From NCBI GenBank assembly GCA_038025085.1, contig CM076147.1:32648766-32712765 (forward strand): a DNA stretch of 64,000 nt. The letters run 5' to 3'. Positions 46,417-64,000 of this stretch are shown here, piece after piece (the stretch's first letter is position 1; each line of letters opens with the position of its first letter). A model generated the notes under the pieces. The model saw nothing but the letters and a program-made list of their open reading frames with translations. It searched no databases and was not told the origin of the DNA. The position numbers were made by a program, and so were the translations under genes. The stretch is from Tetragonia tetragonoides. Taxonomy: Eukaryota > Streptophyta > Magnoliopsida > Caryophyllales > Aizoaceae.

Positions 46417-49400
46417 GGACAATTTATTGGAATCGAGGGATAGGGCACCCTGAGACAACTCTCCACCTTCGAGCCCTCGTCTGAAAACACAATCCGGACG
46501 TATGGGTACTGGCGGAAACTATGGTACAGGAAAGTAAGGTACAAGAGATCTTGCGAAGTTTTAATTTTGACAGAGTAAAAGCAACATCTGCAGCAGGGAA
46601 GTTAGGAGATATTGCCATTATGTGGCGAAGAGGAGTGGTAGCTGACATAATCTTTAAATCTGATCAACTTATTTTAGTAAAGTTTAATGGGAATGATGCT
46701 GATATGGAGTGGATTGGTAGCTTTATTTATAGAGCCCCAAACCATGGTGACAAGCAGGCCTTTTGGGAAGCACTGGATATTGCGGCAGAGAACTATCAAA
46801 GTCCACATTGTTTTATGGGTGACTTTAATGACATCCAGTGGCGGAACTTCTCATGGGCTTGAGAGGGCTTGGCCCCTCCAGAATTTTTGAATTTCATTAT
46901 TTTCTTTAGTACTTATTTCATTGGGTAGGAAGTGGTACAGTGGATAGAGCTTTGTTATAATATGCGGGAGGTCCTTGGTTCCAAACTTGGCCCCTCCCAA
47001 CTTTTTGGCCAAGTTCCACCTCTGATGACATCCTTAGTCAAAGTGAAAAATGGGGAGGCAACTTTAAGGCTTCAGCGTCTTCCTGTGGCTTGCAAAAGTT
47101 CCTAACAAATAATGGGCTGCTTGATCTGGGCTTTAGTGGCAGCCCGTATACTTGGAGGAGGAAACAGGGGAATGCGATAATTATGAAGGAGCGGCTGGAT
47201 AGGGTTGTTTGCAATACAAGTTGGAGGGACTTGTTCTCGAAAGCAACTCTCAGACACCTCCCTATAGTGAAATCAGATCACGACCCCATCCTTCTAAATA
47301 CTCATGGTGAAGGGCCTAAGGGCCCAATCCCGTTCAAATTTGAAGCCATGTGGACGCGTGATCCGTCAAGCCATGGAGTAGTGGACAAAGCATGGAAGGG
47401 GAATGATTGGGGCACCAGAAGCGCAATAATGAGAACAAAGATGAGAAGAACAAAGAACCAACTCAGGTTCTGGAATAAGGAACATTTTGGGAATGTACAA
47501 CATCAAATCAAGGAGGTCACGAGTGAGATTGATGAACTGCAAGCTAGAGGAGGGGCTGACAGCAACCAGGCTATTGAAGCCGACCTATATGCAAAGCTCC
47601 TGGAGCTTTACCATCGTGAAGCAATTATGACAAAGCAGAAGTCGAGAGTTTTGTTCCTTAAGGAGGGTGATTTAAATACCAAGTTTTTTCATCTCTCTAC
47701 AGTGATAAGAAGAAGAAGGAATGCGGTGGATAACCTAAAATTGGATAATGGAGAATGGACTAATGATAACGCGGTCATCACCAAAGCTTTTGTGGCCTAT
47801 TATAAAGATCTCTTTGCTGCGGAAATAGCAGGGTTCCCCACTGACTTTGAAAATCTTTTTGAGAAAAAGATAAGTGATGAGGAAAACAATAATTTGTGTG
47901 ATATCCCTGATATGGATGAAGTCAGAAACATTATATGGTCAATGCATCCAACAAAAGCACCGGAGCCCGATGGCATGTCAGCGCTATTCTTCCAGGAGTA
48001 TTGGACTATTGTAAGGGATGATGTTACAACCATGGTCCAAGATTTCTTTCGGGATGGTAACATGCTCCATGCCCGGAATCATACCCATGTGGCTCTGATT
48101 CCAAAAACAAACAAGGCAGCTTCTGTTAAGGAATTCTGTCCTATTGCCCTGTGTAACGTCTCATACAAAATCATATCAAAAATCCTTGCCGATAGGATAA
48201 AGCCCCTCTTGGAGACCCTGATCAACCCTCTCCAAGCTACATTGTACCAGGAAGATTAATTTCTGATAACACAATCTTAGTCCAACAGATACTACATACA
48301 ATGAAAAAGCAAAAGGGAAAGGGTGGTCTTATGACTCTTAAAATCGACATGGCAAAAGCGTATGACAAGCTGGATTGGGGCTTCTTGCTTTGCGTGTTGG
48401 AAAATATGGGTTTTTGTGGCAAATTTTTTTCGTTGATCCAACTGTGCATAAGCACTAGCACCATGTCAATCTTACTGAATGGCTCACCCCAAGGGTTCAT
48501 AAAGCCTCAGAGGGAGATACGGCAAGGAGATCCTCTCTCTCCGTTTCTGTTCGTGTTGGGTATGGAAGTCTTATCACGCCTCTTCTTAAAAGCCCAAGAG
48601 GGTGGGGCACTCAGTGGGATTGCTATTGATCGAAGCTGTGGGGAAATTTCACATCTACTGTTTGCAGACGACTTGGTCGTGTTTGCTAGGGCTAATGAGA
48701 CCAACGCCGATGCAATAGCAAAATTCCTTGAAAATATGGAGTCTTGGAGCGGGTTGGCAGCAAATAAGAGTAAGTCAGGCGTCTACTTCAGTCCAAACAC
48801 AAGCCACCTAATAAGAGGGAGACTCAAAGGGTGACTGAATCTCACCACCATGGAGCGAGATGCGGTTTATTTGGGGATGCCTTTTTTCAGGAATGACGGA
48901 AGAAGGCAAAGGTTCAATTATATTATTGAACGATTGAGGGATAAATTAAAAGCTTGGAAATCAAAAACCTTGTCTTTTGCAGTGAGGGCTACAATGGTTC
49001 AAGCAGTGGCAGCTGCAATTCCTTCTTACGTGATGGCATCTAATTCACTCAGTGCCTCCCTTTGTAGTGACCTGGATGCCATTATGTGTGATTTCTGGTG
49101 GGGTAAGGAGGTTAGAGGGCAAGGAATTTATTTGAAATCTTGGAAGTCCATATACTCTCCATGGCACTTGGGAGGTCTGGGATTCAGGAGAATGATTGAC
49201 ACAAACAAAGCCCTTCACTCTAAATTGGCTTGGCTACTGTTCTCCAATGATAAGAGATTATGGGTGCAACAGTTTCTTCGCAAGTATTGCGGCAGACATG
49301 GCTTTTCATATGTTAAGCCAGAGGTAAATGACTCCTACCAGTGGCGAGAGATGCTGAGGGACATGGACGTGATCGCTAAGAGGGGTTGCTGGCTAGTGGG

Positions 49401-50676
49401 TAATGGCAGATAAATAGACATCTGGACGGAACCGTGGGTCCCAAAACTTGAGGGTTTTATACCTAAGGCAAGAGAAGAAGCTGATATCACTGTCTTTAAA
49501 GTCCAGGACTGTATCATTGAACGTTCGTGGGACAGAGAACTCATACTTGATCAATTTGATGCAGTCTCTGCAGAGGCTATTCTCCTCATTCCCCTCTCCA
49601 GGTATGAAGATGAGGATACTTGTGTTTGGTTGGAAGAGAGATTAGGCAATTTCACAGTAAAAAGTGCTTACAAACTCATGACAGAGGGTCGTGCTTTCGG
49701 CCATCCTACAGTGGATCAGAGACTATGGAAGGTAATGTGGCATCTGAAAAATCCCCAAAAAAATGTGTTCATTTGGCGAGTTGCATGGAAGGCAATCCCA
49801 ACTAAAGCTACTCTGAAAAGTCGCATTCACATAGCAGATGACAAGTGCATGCTCTGTCATGAGGAATTGGAGACAGAAGAACATCTCTTCTTCTCCTGCC
49901 CGTTCGCACGAACAATTTGGTTGGCATTTACAGGTCTGAGATCAAATACACATGAGGATTGGAGTGTGACAAAATGGCTCGAGGAACTCTGCCTGCCCTC
50001 ATCCAACCTAAGAGGAACGATGAACAAGGAAGATGGGTTCAATTTAGCAAGAAAGGCAGCTTTAACTTTGGATGCCCTGTGGATGACTCGAAATAACATG
50101 CTACACAAGGAGGTCGTGGTTACACCCCAGGAGGTGGTGGATCAACCACACAAGAAGTGGGTCGAAGTGTTACTGGCTTTCAAGGAGGAACCTCCTGATG
50201 AAGGGCGGAGAAACACGCCCACATCTTTGACCACGACCTCCCAAGCAAGGTGGTGCTTCTATGTAGATGCAGCAGTCAGACAAAATGCTTCGTGGGCGGT
50301 TTGGATACTCGTAGACCCAGGTGGAATGATGGTGAAAGCCAATGTAGTCAAAGCTAATACTTCTGAGCCTTACTTGGCAGAGGCAATTGCAATTTTGGAA
50401 GCGACCAAGGAGGCTGTGGCTCTTGAAGATCCTGCAAGATTTTTTAGTGATGCAAAGTTGGTCATTGACGACGTCAAAAGAGGGAAGCCGTTTCCTTGGC
50501 GTGCGAGAAAGACTTTAGATGATATCTGTAATTTTATGCTTTTAAGCAGTGTTGATTTAGTTTTTGTACCTAGACTAAACAATTGTAGGGCTCATAATCT
50601 CGCTGCTTGGGCTGCATCCTCCTGTTTTGTGGGTTCTTTAAACCCGGAGGATATCCCATTTGATTGCGGCCAGTAG
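46413..50676 (+). pseudogene. LINE ORF2: endonuclease / reverse transcriptase / RNase H, broken
   Basis: The reading starts at ATG 46413 (MRTIYWN, as in MKxxxWNCRG starts) with an early stop near 46482. The endonuclease part has KLGDIAIMWRRG and FMGDFNDI, where the 189 bp MITE interrupts at 46836; the frame resumes after it. From 47090, GLLDLGFSGSPYTW and IVKSDHDPIL complete the endonuclease. Reverse transcriptase follows: PDGMSALFFQEYW, a one-base loss near 48245, DMAKAYDKLDW, QGDPLSPFLFVLGMEVL and LLFADDLVVFAR with the catalytic FADD. Stops at 48832 and 49411 lie in the same frame. zf-RVT (SAYKLM, CMLCHEELETEEHLFFSCPF) and an RNase H-like end (YVDAA, AEAIAILEAT, DAKLVIDDV, NNCRAHNLAAWAA) complete it at 50676. 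Confidence 0.88.
46836..47024. mobile_element. 189 bp hAT MITE inserted in LINE ORF2, TSD ATGACATC
   Basis: The ends are CAGTGGCGGAACTT on the left and, reversed, CAGAGGTGGAACTT on the right. ATGACATC at 46828-46835 and 47025-47032 is a perfect 8 bp duplication. Removing element plus one TSD copy (197 bp) puts the two halves of the endonuclease frame back in register, so this is where and how the LINE was interrupted. It is the same TIR family as 61526-61694. Confidence 0.95.
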
Positions 50677-50800
50677 GTTGTATGCTTGTCTTTTTTTAAG
50701 GAAAGAGAACTCATCTTATCTTATACTTTGTACTAAAACAATAACCGGTTGACATCATCATTGTACACATGGCGGATTGTCAATGAAAATTTTCCCTCTA

Positions 50801-52607
50801 AAATGCATTATGACATCAGCTTTGGATTTTTATTTTTTCACAATTATACTAACCCATCTTTTTTGAAATTTCTATCCGAACTCAGTTCCAAGAGAAACAA
50901 AATCACCTAGAATTTAGGATTTTGTTGATCATCATTGATCTGATACGATAGAAACAAACCAATTTCGTGTGAAATAAGTATTCACGCTTGAAAACCAACA
51001 TACTTTTTCTTTTCATTGACTTTTCTTCCTAACTTCAAGCTATAATTTAGGAATTTTTGTTTTTGATAGATCAGAAACAAACCAATTTGGTAGTAGTACT
51101 ATATAAAAAAACTAGAAATAACACAACGCCAGTTTTTGAAATTAGGATGTATTTCTCTCTCTATTTCTCCACATTTGGTTAAATTATTGCTTCATTTTTT
51201 TTATCAACTAACCGTTCTGTTTGTGATTTCTTTTTTTTTCTTCTTCTTCTGTTTTACTTTACTTTAAATTATTGCTTATGGGAATCTAATTTCTTTATCC
51301 TAATGTTTCTCCAGATTATCAAATGAGGTTCTGAATGCTCCTGCTGAATCTAAGACTCTCAAGCAATTGTAAAAAGTAAAACGAGCATGTGAGACTTTTT
51401 CTTCTTCCTTATAATCCTTATTTTTTCATTTTATAGATCTTCTTGTGTAGAAATTGATGAATATAATTAGAAGAGAAAATAAGTATTTGGTGCTACTTAT
51501 TACTTATTTTGTTTCACTTGGTCATGCTGTACCATTTTCTTTTTTTGGCTGATTTGGTGATTAATATAATAAGAGTTACAACTTATAATCTATGGTCATG
51601 TTCCCTCTTTGGTTTGTAAACCATATTTTTCATTAGTAGTTTATCAATTATATGATGGTTTTACTTAGTACTGCTCCAGGCTCCATATACATCAAGTTTG
51701 AGACTCTACGATGAATGTCACTTTTTCTTGCCTCTTTTCTAAGTCAGCAAAGTGGGTGCTTTCATCTCTACAACCTATCCTTCTTTAGTTCTGTTATATC
51801 CAATTAATTTGTGTGTTTATTTTGAAGTATTTTTGAAGAAATATGAGATTTTAACCTTTTCATACTTAATTCCTTATGAAGATGCAAAATATAATCATGA
51901 TCTGATGTTTGTGTGAGTCAAGTAAAAATCCACTTAGAGGTTTATAGCATTGGAGATGTTCTAGGAAGGTAAATTTCACACCAACTACAAAACCAGTGTA
52001 TTTGTTACACATAGTACTGATCACGTACTGAGGTAGATTTACCAGCAATCATGGTTAAAAGAAACTCATCATAATCTGAAATTTTATCAAACAAACTGTG
52101 TTTTCAAACCCCTACTCTATCTTATTCATTCTAAACTACTTAAAAATTTTCTCCTTATCATACGACATGCTCTTTGTTTATGAGGTCCTCTCGATCTTTC
52201 TAAATGTATGCATTATAATAAGGAAAGGGTAGAATATAAATTATTCACCACTGTACTACTCTATTTATCCTCCAAAAAATATGAATGGCCATTTGTTTCT
52301 TGAACAAACTGTAATATTAATAAAATTGTTCAATTGTTCATTATTGAATCTGCTATAGTTTTTTTCTTTTACGTTGCTCAATTATTTCCTTTTTCTAAAG
52401 ATATTTCTACATATATTTTCTTTTTTTGTTGTCTTTGTTTTATATGTTATCTTTGTTTTTTTTTTGCACAGGTTCAGGAATGACAATATAAAAAGGATAG
52501 ATTTGAGGATTTGGAGTGTCAAAGTAGGTTGCCAATTTTTGAGGTATGGGTAATCACTCTATTGATTATTAGATTAATATAAAATAAGGAAGTTATTTTT
52601 TCCCTAA
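50801..52607. other. Intergenic, no gene seen
   Basis: Very AT-rich. A few splice-like signals (TCTCCAG near 51311, TGCACAG near 52470) occur but no open frame supports exons. The stretch from about 51090 may be the body of the Helitron-like element that ends at 53896. Confidence 0.4.
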
Positions 52608-52866
52608 GGCTTTGTTTGATTTGTCTGGAAAAAAATGAATTTACGTGAATTGAAATAAATTGATTTTTTTAACTTGACCATTTAAAACATCCAAACAAAT
52701 TCAATATTGGACTCATTTGAAAGTACGCTTTGAGATCTTTCTGATGACATAGTTATCATCATTAATTTATTTCGGAATAAAAAGTTATCTGAGTGACAAA
52801 ATTACACATAAACTAAACTGAACCAAACTGAATTTAAGTAAAATTAAATTGAATCAAATTAAATTA
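52608..52866 (+). mobile_element. Diverged copy of the GGCTCCGTTTGATT MITE family
   Basis: It starts TAA|GGCTTTGTTTGATTTG. It shares in order with 58695-59004: ATATTGGACTCATTTGAAAG, ATTTATTTCGGAATAAAAAG, AATTACACATAAACT and AATTTAAGTAAAATTAA. The right end is degraded (GAATCAAATTAAATTA). Confidence 0.75.
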
Positions 52867-53047
52867 GGTTAATTTATTTCTTCATGTACGCAAGTTGTTA
52901 TGTTTCCTTGCTTCATGGTTTTATTATTTGAACAAGCTTTATCACATGTTAAATAAAGTATCATAGTATATACTAGATAATATGAGAAATAGAATAAAAA
53001 ACAAATATATTGCTTTGGGTTAATTTTTTTTTTAAATTTCAAATAAG

Positions 53048-53200
53048 GGGTCGTTTAGATCATAAAGAAAGGATATTACGATTGGATCTCTATGACTCTG
53101 TGCAACTTTATCACTTAAATAACTTTTGATTTCGAAATAAATTCATGTTGATAACTATGTCACTTGAAAGATATTTTTACAATTGAAAAGACCGGAGCCT
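53048..53200 (-). mobile_element. Inverted fragment related to the same MITE family
   Basis: Read in reverse, 53090-53180 gives ATCTTTCAAGTGACATAG, ATTTATTTCGAAATCAAAAG and AAAGTTGCACAG, matching the core of the 58695 and 52608 copies. GGGGTCGTTTAGATCAT at 53048 may be its terminus. It is a partial copy. Confidence 0.45.
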
Positions 53201-53859
53201 ATGTTAATATGTTTATGTTGCCTATTTCCTATATAGTTTGCATTTATATATTTTTTTCTATTTTGTCCCCTTTTGTGCAGTTTAATTAAATTTGTTTATT
53301 TCATGGTGTTTTAGTTTTAGGGTATCCACAGTTATAATAATCGTATTTCATCACCAAATGCAGAAGAAAAATAAGAACAAGATGCATGTTTAAATGAGAT
53401 TGAGTACACAAGATCAAAGGTGGAAGTTAAGGAGGTCAACGATGATGCTTTTTTTTAGATTCTTTTTCTTCAAAAACTTCACTTTCGTAATTTATCTTTG
53501 CTTATTTACTTCCAACTAAAAAGCTATCATGTCACATTATTTTTGTACACATGGCTTCTCTCATAAAAAATGTCCCGCCAAAACCTTTTTTTGGCATAGC
53601 ATCAATTTATTTATTATTATTTCATTATTACACCGTGCGTTAAAAAAAAACCTAATCGGGCAAATTATTAGCTACAAATAGCCTGAGTAACTCAGGGGTC
53701 AGTCATAATTTAGGATGAATCCTGCTATAGTATTGCTATTACCCGCTTGAATGTCCGACAAGAAAACCTCTTACTTCTATATCTCTACAGCTATTGGAAA
53801 TTTCATAAAAAAAATTCTCTAATATAAAGTTATATATTAACAATATTCAGCCAATAAAT

Positions 53860-53896
53860 TTAGTAAATATCGTGCATCGTACGGGTGCTAAACTAG
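53860..53896 (+). mobile_element. Helitron-like 3' terminus
   Basis: TCGTGCATCGTACGGGTGCT then AAACTAG|T closely follows the canonical plant Helitron end: a short hairpin (CGTGC-ATC-GTACG with one G-T pair) about 12 bp before CTAG, inserted before a T. The 5' end is not certain. No Rep/helicase is encoded, so it would be non-autonomous. Confidence 0.55.
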
Positions 53897-56377
53897 TTCA
53901 TGTATAAATAGTCATCCGGCATTTACAATGATGAATATCTCTAAACAAATATAATCTAACATAATCAAGTATAAATCTAATATACACAAGATGAATATGA
54001 CTACCACCATCATTGCTTGAAATCGGTGTTTTGATCAGCTCCTAGAAAGCGGCGTCTTGACCGGCATCATTGATAATTGGCAATGCCCTGATATTATAAA
54101 AAAAAAATGATATACAATAAACGGGAGACCACCGCCTTTTCCCTGTGATTGGAGGTAAGCACGAAACGTGTTGTAGTTATTTGTAAGAACAAATCCCCTT
54201 AGCACAGTAGATTGCACTTGTCTTCTTGATTCTTCAAACTGAACCCAGAAACACAAATTCTACGACCCTCCGACGAACGCGGAGAACTCCACAATCTCTC
54301 ACCAAATGAGAGTTTATTACTAACCATAAAGAAAAACAAGCTATAAAACTAGATCAAAAGCATAGAAACAACAACGAAGGGGCTAACTACCGGCAGAAAT
54401 GATAGTGGTAGCCCTAGTATGAGTCAAATAGAAAGAGGGTTAGAGTTTCTTGAGAGAGAACCCCAATAAAAGTTTACTACAATCGTCAGAAAATTCCTAT
54501 AAAGATTATTTTTTTTTTCCAGTACCCATAAAACTTTAAAAGCCCAGTCGTACGTAATTTTCATAATTTCATTTTTCAACCAAAATTTAGACTTATGTGA
54601 CTGGTATACCCTTGCATGTTACGAATATGAGTCAGTTATTGAAACTTTACCACCCCCTTCCTCTGATTATCCCCCTATTTTCTCAATTTTGACTTTTGTG
54701 AACACCACTTAATTGAATTGGACACCATTCAACTAATTTTGAAATGAATAATAATTAATATCTGAACTGAAACCCACTAAACTGAATTGGATACTATTGA
54801 ACTAAACACCAGTGAATTGAATTTAAAACCACTAAAATGACCCAAGATCACCACTAAAATGAAATGATCGGGTGAATTTTAAAGAACACACCCTTAAACA
54901 TGTAGAAATAATTAACAATCTACTCACATATACGAAAGTATAACGATTGAGTTGAGGGTGGAGGACTGCTATCAAATTCCAAATAATTCTGGTATGGACA
55001 ATCTCATTATCATTGGTTATTAATCAATTTTCATTATACAAAAAATTAAGTTACATTATCGACGTGCGTATTTTGGAATACGTATATGAAAAGGAAAAAA
55101 AAGGAAAAAAGAGAAAAAAGAGACATTGGTTTGATTTAGGTAATCCGAAATTAGCAAACTATAAATAGTTATGTTAGTAGTGAACACTAGGTTTTCAATG
55201 GGATCTTAACTTTCAATATTTTTTATAAAAATTAAGGTGTTGATGGTGTAAGATTAAAATATGACATGTGTTATAAGATTTAATTATAATAAGTTTTACC
55301 GTTTTATTTTTAGTAGACTTCATAAATCGTGCCAATTATTCTGATATTGTAGATATTTACCTGAAGATAATTAAAAAATAATTTAATAGTACGTGCATGT
55401 GATATTTGAATGGTTGAACAATAAAGCAGTCCTATAAATCATCTATAAATTGTCAGAATACATAGTTAACTTTATTCAAATTTAAGGTTAAATGATGTCT
55501 TTTTTTTTTTTTCTCCTCTTCCTTTTCCCCCCTAAATATATTATAACCAATATAATAATTATGTGGGCATATAGTGAAAAACAACATCTAACGTACAAAA
55601 AAAGAAGAAGAGAGAGACTAACAATGAGTTCCAAATAATACTAAGAGAGCAGTATAATCATGTGTCATCTTATACGTAAGAAACTTAGATACTAAGTCTT
55701 TGGGAGTTATATTGTTTAAGAAATCAAATATATTTCCGTACGAGAAAATAGATTAAGCTACGACCAATATTAAAAGAAGATAGCTACAACCATTCATTAA
55801 AATAGACAACTTGTTATTTCATATATTGTATTGATCATATAACCATATTTGATGACATTGGTCCAACCATTTAACATACATCACATCATATTTGACTTAA
55901 TAAATTAAACATTCCTATGTGCTTGGATAATTACAAGTTTTGGATATTTGGATATAAGGGGTAGTTGAAAAATCATGTCCAAATTTCAATATTTTCAGAT
56001 CAAATTTGAGTTAAAAAAAATTACGAATCGAGCTAACCTTTTTACCAATGTTTGGGTAAAATTGACTGTATTATTTTTAAATAATACTAAAAGGACAACA
56101 CATTTGCAAAATGATAGACAAAAAGAAACAAATCTATATTACCTAAAATATAGGATATGATATTTTTTTGCCAAGATGCAAACTCATTTTACCTACCAAG
56201 ATCCAATTGGCATACATCACATCCAAAAAATAAAATAAAATTTAAAAATAAAAAACACTACTTTCACCAACTGGTTATGAAACCCACAATTTAGCAACAA
56301 AACCAAAAAAAAAAAAATATAAATTTTGCCACCCCAAACCAAGAACAACAACACCTTGCAGAAGTAAGATCCACCTA

Positions 56378-56419
<42 letters not shown>

Positions 56420-57125
56420 CTTTCCTATCTTGCACTTTGTGCTTACACTAGATCTCAATCCAGTGTGTACCAAAGCCAAGCAGACTTGGTCACTTCACCT
56501 CATTCAAGCTAACAAATCACCTTTCTTTTCTCCTCGCGTGTACTTCACTCTCCAATCATATAATCTTATTTCCTCTCACGTGACTGTAAGCGCGTGAGGT
56601 CTGCCAACCACTGACAGTACAGCAAAGTTACTAATCTGCTAATTAATCTTAGAGCAAATATCCTCTGTTACGCCGGAGTACTGTACCCTCAGTCAAATCA
56701 GTCACTAGGAGAGAGAATAGCTGCTCAGCGAATGGGAGATTGACACGTAAGGGGGTTAAAGTGGGGTGCGAAGTAGAGGATTAAGGAACAAGCTAAAAAC
56801 ATTGTTGGGTTGGCGCTGATGAGGTGAACAGAGAAGGGCCAGATAGGTTTCTGCAATCTGTCCTCGTTCTTGCAATTAATTAATCTTTTTTTACTCCGCT
56901 TAAATAAAATTAAAATAAAAAGAAAATCAGAAGAAGAACAAAATATAATTAATTTTTCCTTGTTTGTTTTTGGGGGAGAGTGTTACAAATTTTTACATAC
57001 TCGAACGACTCAGCTTTGAATTGAATCCTCTTCTTCTTCTTCCTTCTTCTTTTTCTCTCTCATACACACACCAGTGAGGAGAGAGAAAGCTGAGAGGAGA
57101 GAGAATTTGCAGAGGTTGAAGAAAA
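53897..57125. other. Intergenic and promoter region of the NDR kinase gene
   Basis: No gene recognised. 54640-54895 contains CACTAAATTGAA-type repeats and ends in AAAGAACACACCCTTA, a single end of the GGGTGTGTTC family. A (CT)n tract lies at 56382-56416. 57040-57120 is rich in CTTCTT then GAGAGA and probably forms the kinase 5'UTR. Confidence 0.45.
56382..56416. repeat. (CT)n microsatellite upstream of the kinase gene
   Basis: About 17 CT units, some 710 bp before the kinase start codon. CT/GA tracts of this kind are common in plant promoters and leaders. Confidence 0.85.
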
Positions 57126-63840
<6,715 letters not shown>

Positions 63841-64000
63841 GTAAGCTACGTCTTTTACTCTCTTATATGCTTTATAAAGCTAATTTTGCCAACTATTTTG
63901 CTAACTATTTTGCTAAAAGTAATCAACATCAAGGTTGTGTGCAAATTGGCATCCCCAAATCCTGGCTCTTTTACAGTCAGCATTTTGTCTTCTTACCTTC

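Larger units (their letters stand above)
44300..50800 (+). mobile_element. Nearly full-length, inactivated L1-type LINE
   Basis: A pyrimidine-rich leader (44300-44480) is followed by ORF1 (DUF4283 and zinc knuckle) and ORF2 (endonuclease, reverse transcriptase, zf-RVT, RNase H-like). A short 3'UTR ends near GTCAATGAAAATTTTCCCTC at about 50795. No long poly(A) tail or clean target duplication was found, so both outer borders are approximate. Several in-frame stops, at least one frameshift and a 189 bp MITE make it inactive. It starts about 300 bp from the RRM gene's presumed first exon, in the opposite direction. Confidence 0.88.

Noticed and set aside
54035..54256. Minus-strand open frame upstream of the kinase gene
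   Set aside because: Short, hydrophobic end, no recognisable motif; probably part of a decayed repeat.

Overview
This is a 64 kb piece of nuclear plant DNA, most likely from a eudicot. It is AT-rich, its genes have many introns with GT/AG borders, and the space between genes is full of degraded retrotransposons, LINEs, SINEs and MITEs. There are no bacterial operons, CRISPR arrays or rRNA genes. I cannot name the species from the sequence.

Five protein-coding loci are supported. (1) A DUF569-like gene (+, 120-992), possibly diverged or partial. (2) A ten-exon spliceosomal cyclophilin of the CYP57/CWC27 type (+, 20130-29583). (3) A single-exon domesticated PIF/Harbinger transposase of the ALP1-like group (+, 31353-32846), in which two catalytic acidic residues are replaced. 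(4) A five-coding-exon RRM protein (-, 41070 down to 37830) with a probable 5'UTR exon at 43823-43990. (5) The 5' part of an NDR-type AGC kinase (+, 57126 to the window edge, six exons seen, incomplete). These are ordinary housekeeping or regulatory genes and I see no sign that they form one pathway.

Layout. 1-9460: MITE remnant, DUF569-like gene, a 1.1 kb element with long terminal inverted repeats (TIRs), a poly(A)-tailed retroposed segment with a perfect 17 bp target-site duplication (TSD), and two further TIR elements. 9462-17544: a three-level nest. A miniature LTR retroelement (TRIM) holds, in its 3' LTR, a gag-only Ty3/gypsy-like element with TSD TTACC. One LTR of that element holds a 4.26 kb TG...CA sequence with TSD ATTAC, read as a solo long LTR of Tat/Ogre type. 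18379-19606: a second TRIM with TSD TATTC whose interior carries a foreign PPT-LTR-PBS block. 19548-20035: a tandem duplication fusing the TRIM LTR end to the CYP57 upstream region. 20130-29583: CYP57 with SINEs in its introns. 31353-32846: ALP1-like gene. 37830-44000: RRM gene, with a hAT-type MITE and a decayed LINE in its introns. About 44300-50800: a nearly full-length but dead L1-type LINE, broken by stops, a frameshift and a 189 bp hAT MITE. 50800-57100: AT-rich intergenic DNA with MITE copies and a Helitron-like 3' terminus. 57126-63840: NDR kinase with three MITEs in its introns.

I found no new multi-gene system. The most unusual observations are the PPT-LTR-PBS block captured inside a TRIM, the LTR/promoter tandem duplication in front of CYP57, the three-level nest that can be ordered in time, and the ATGA overlap between the two LINE reading frames. 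All coordinates and splice sites were read by eye.
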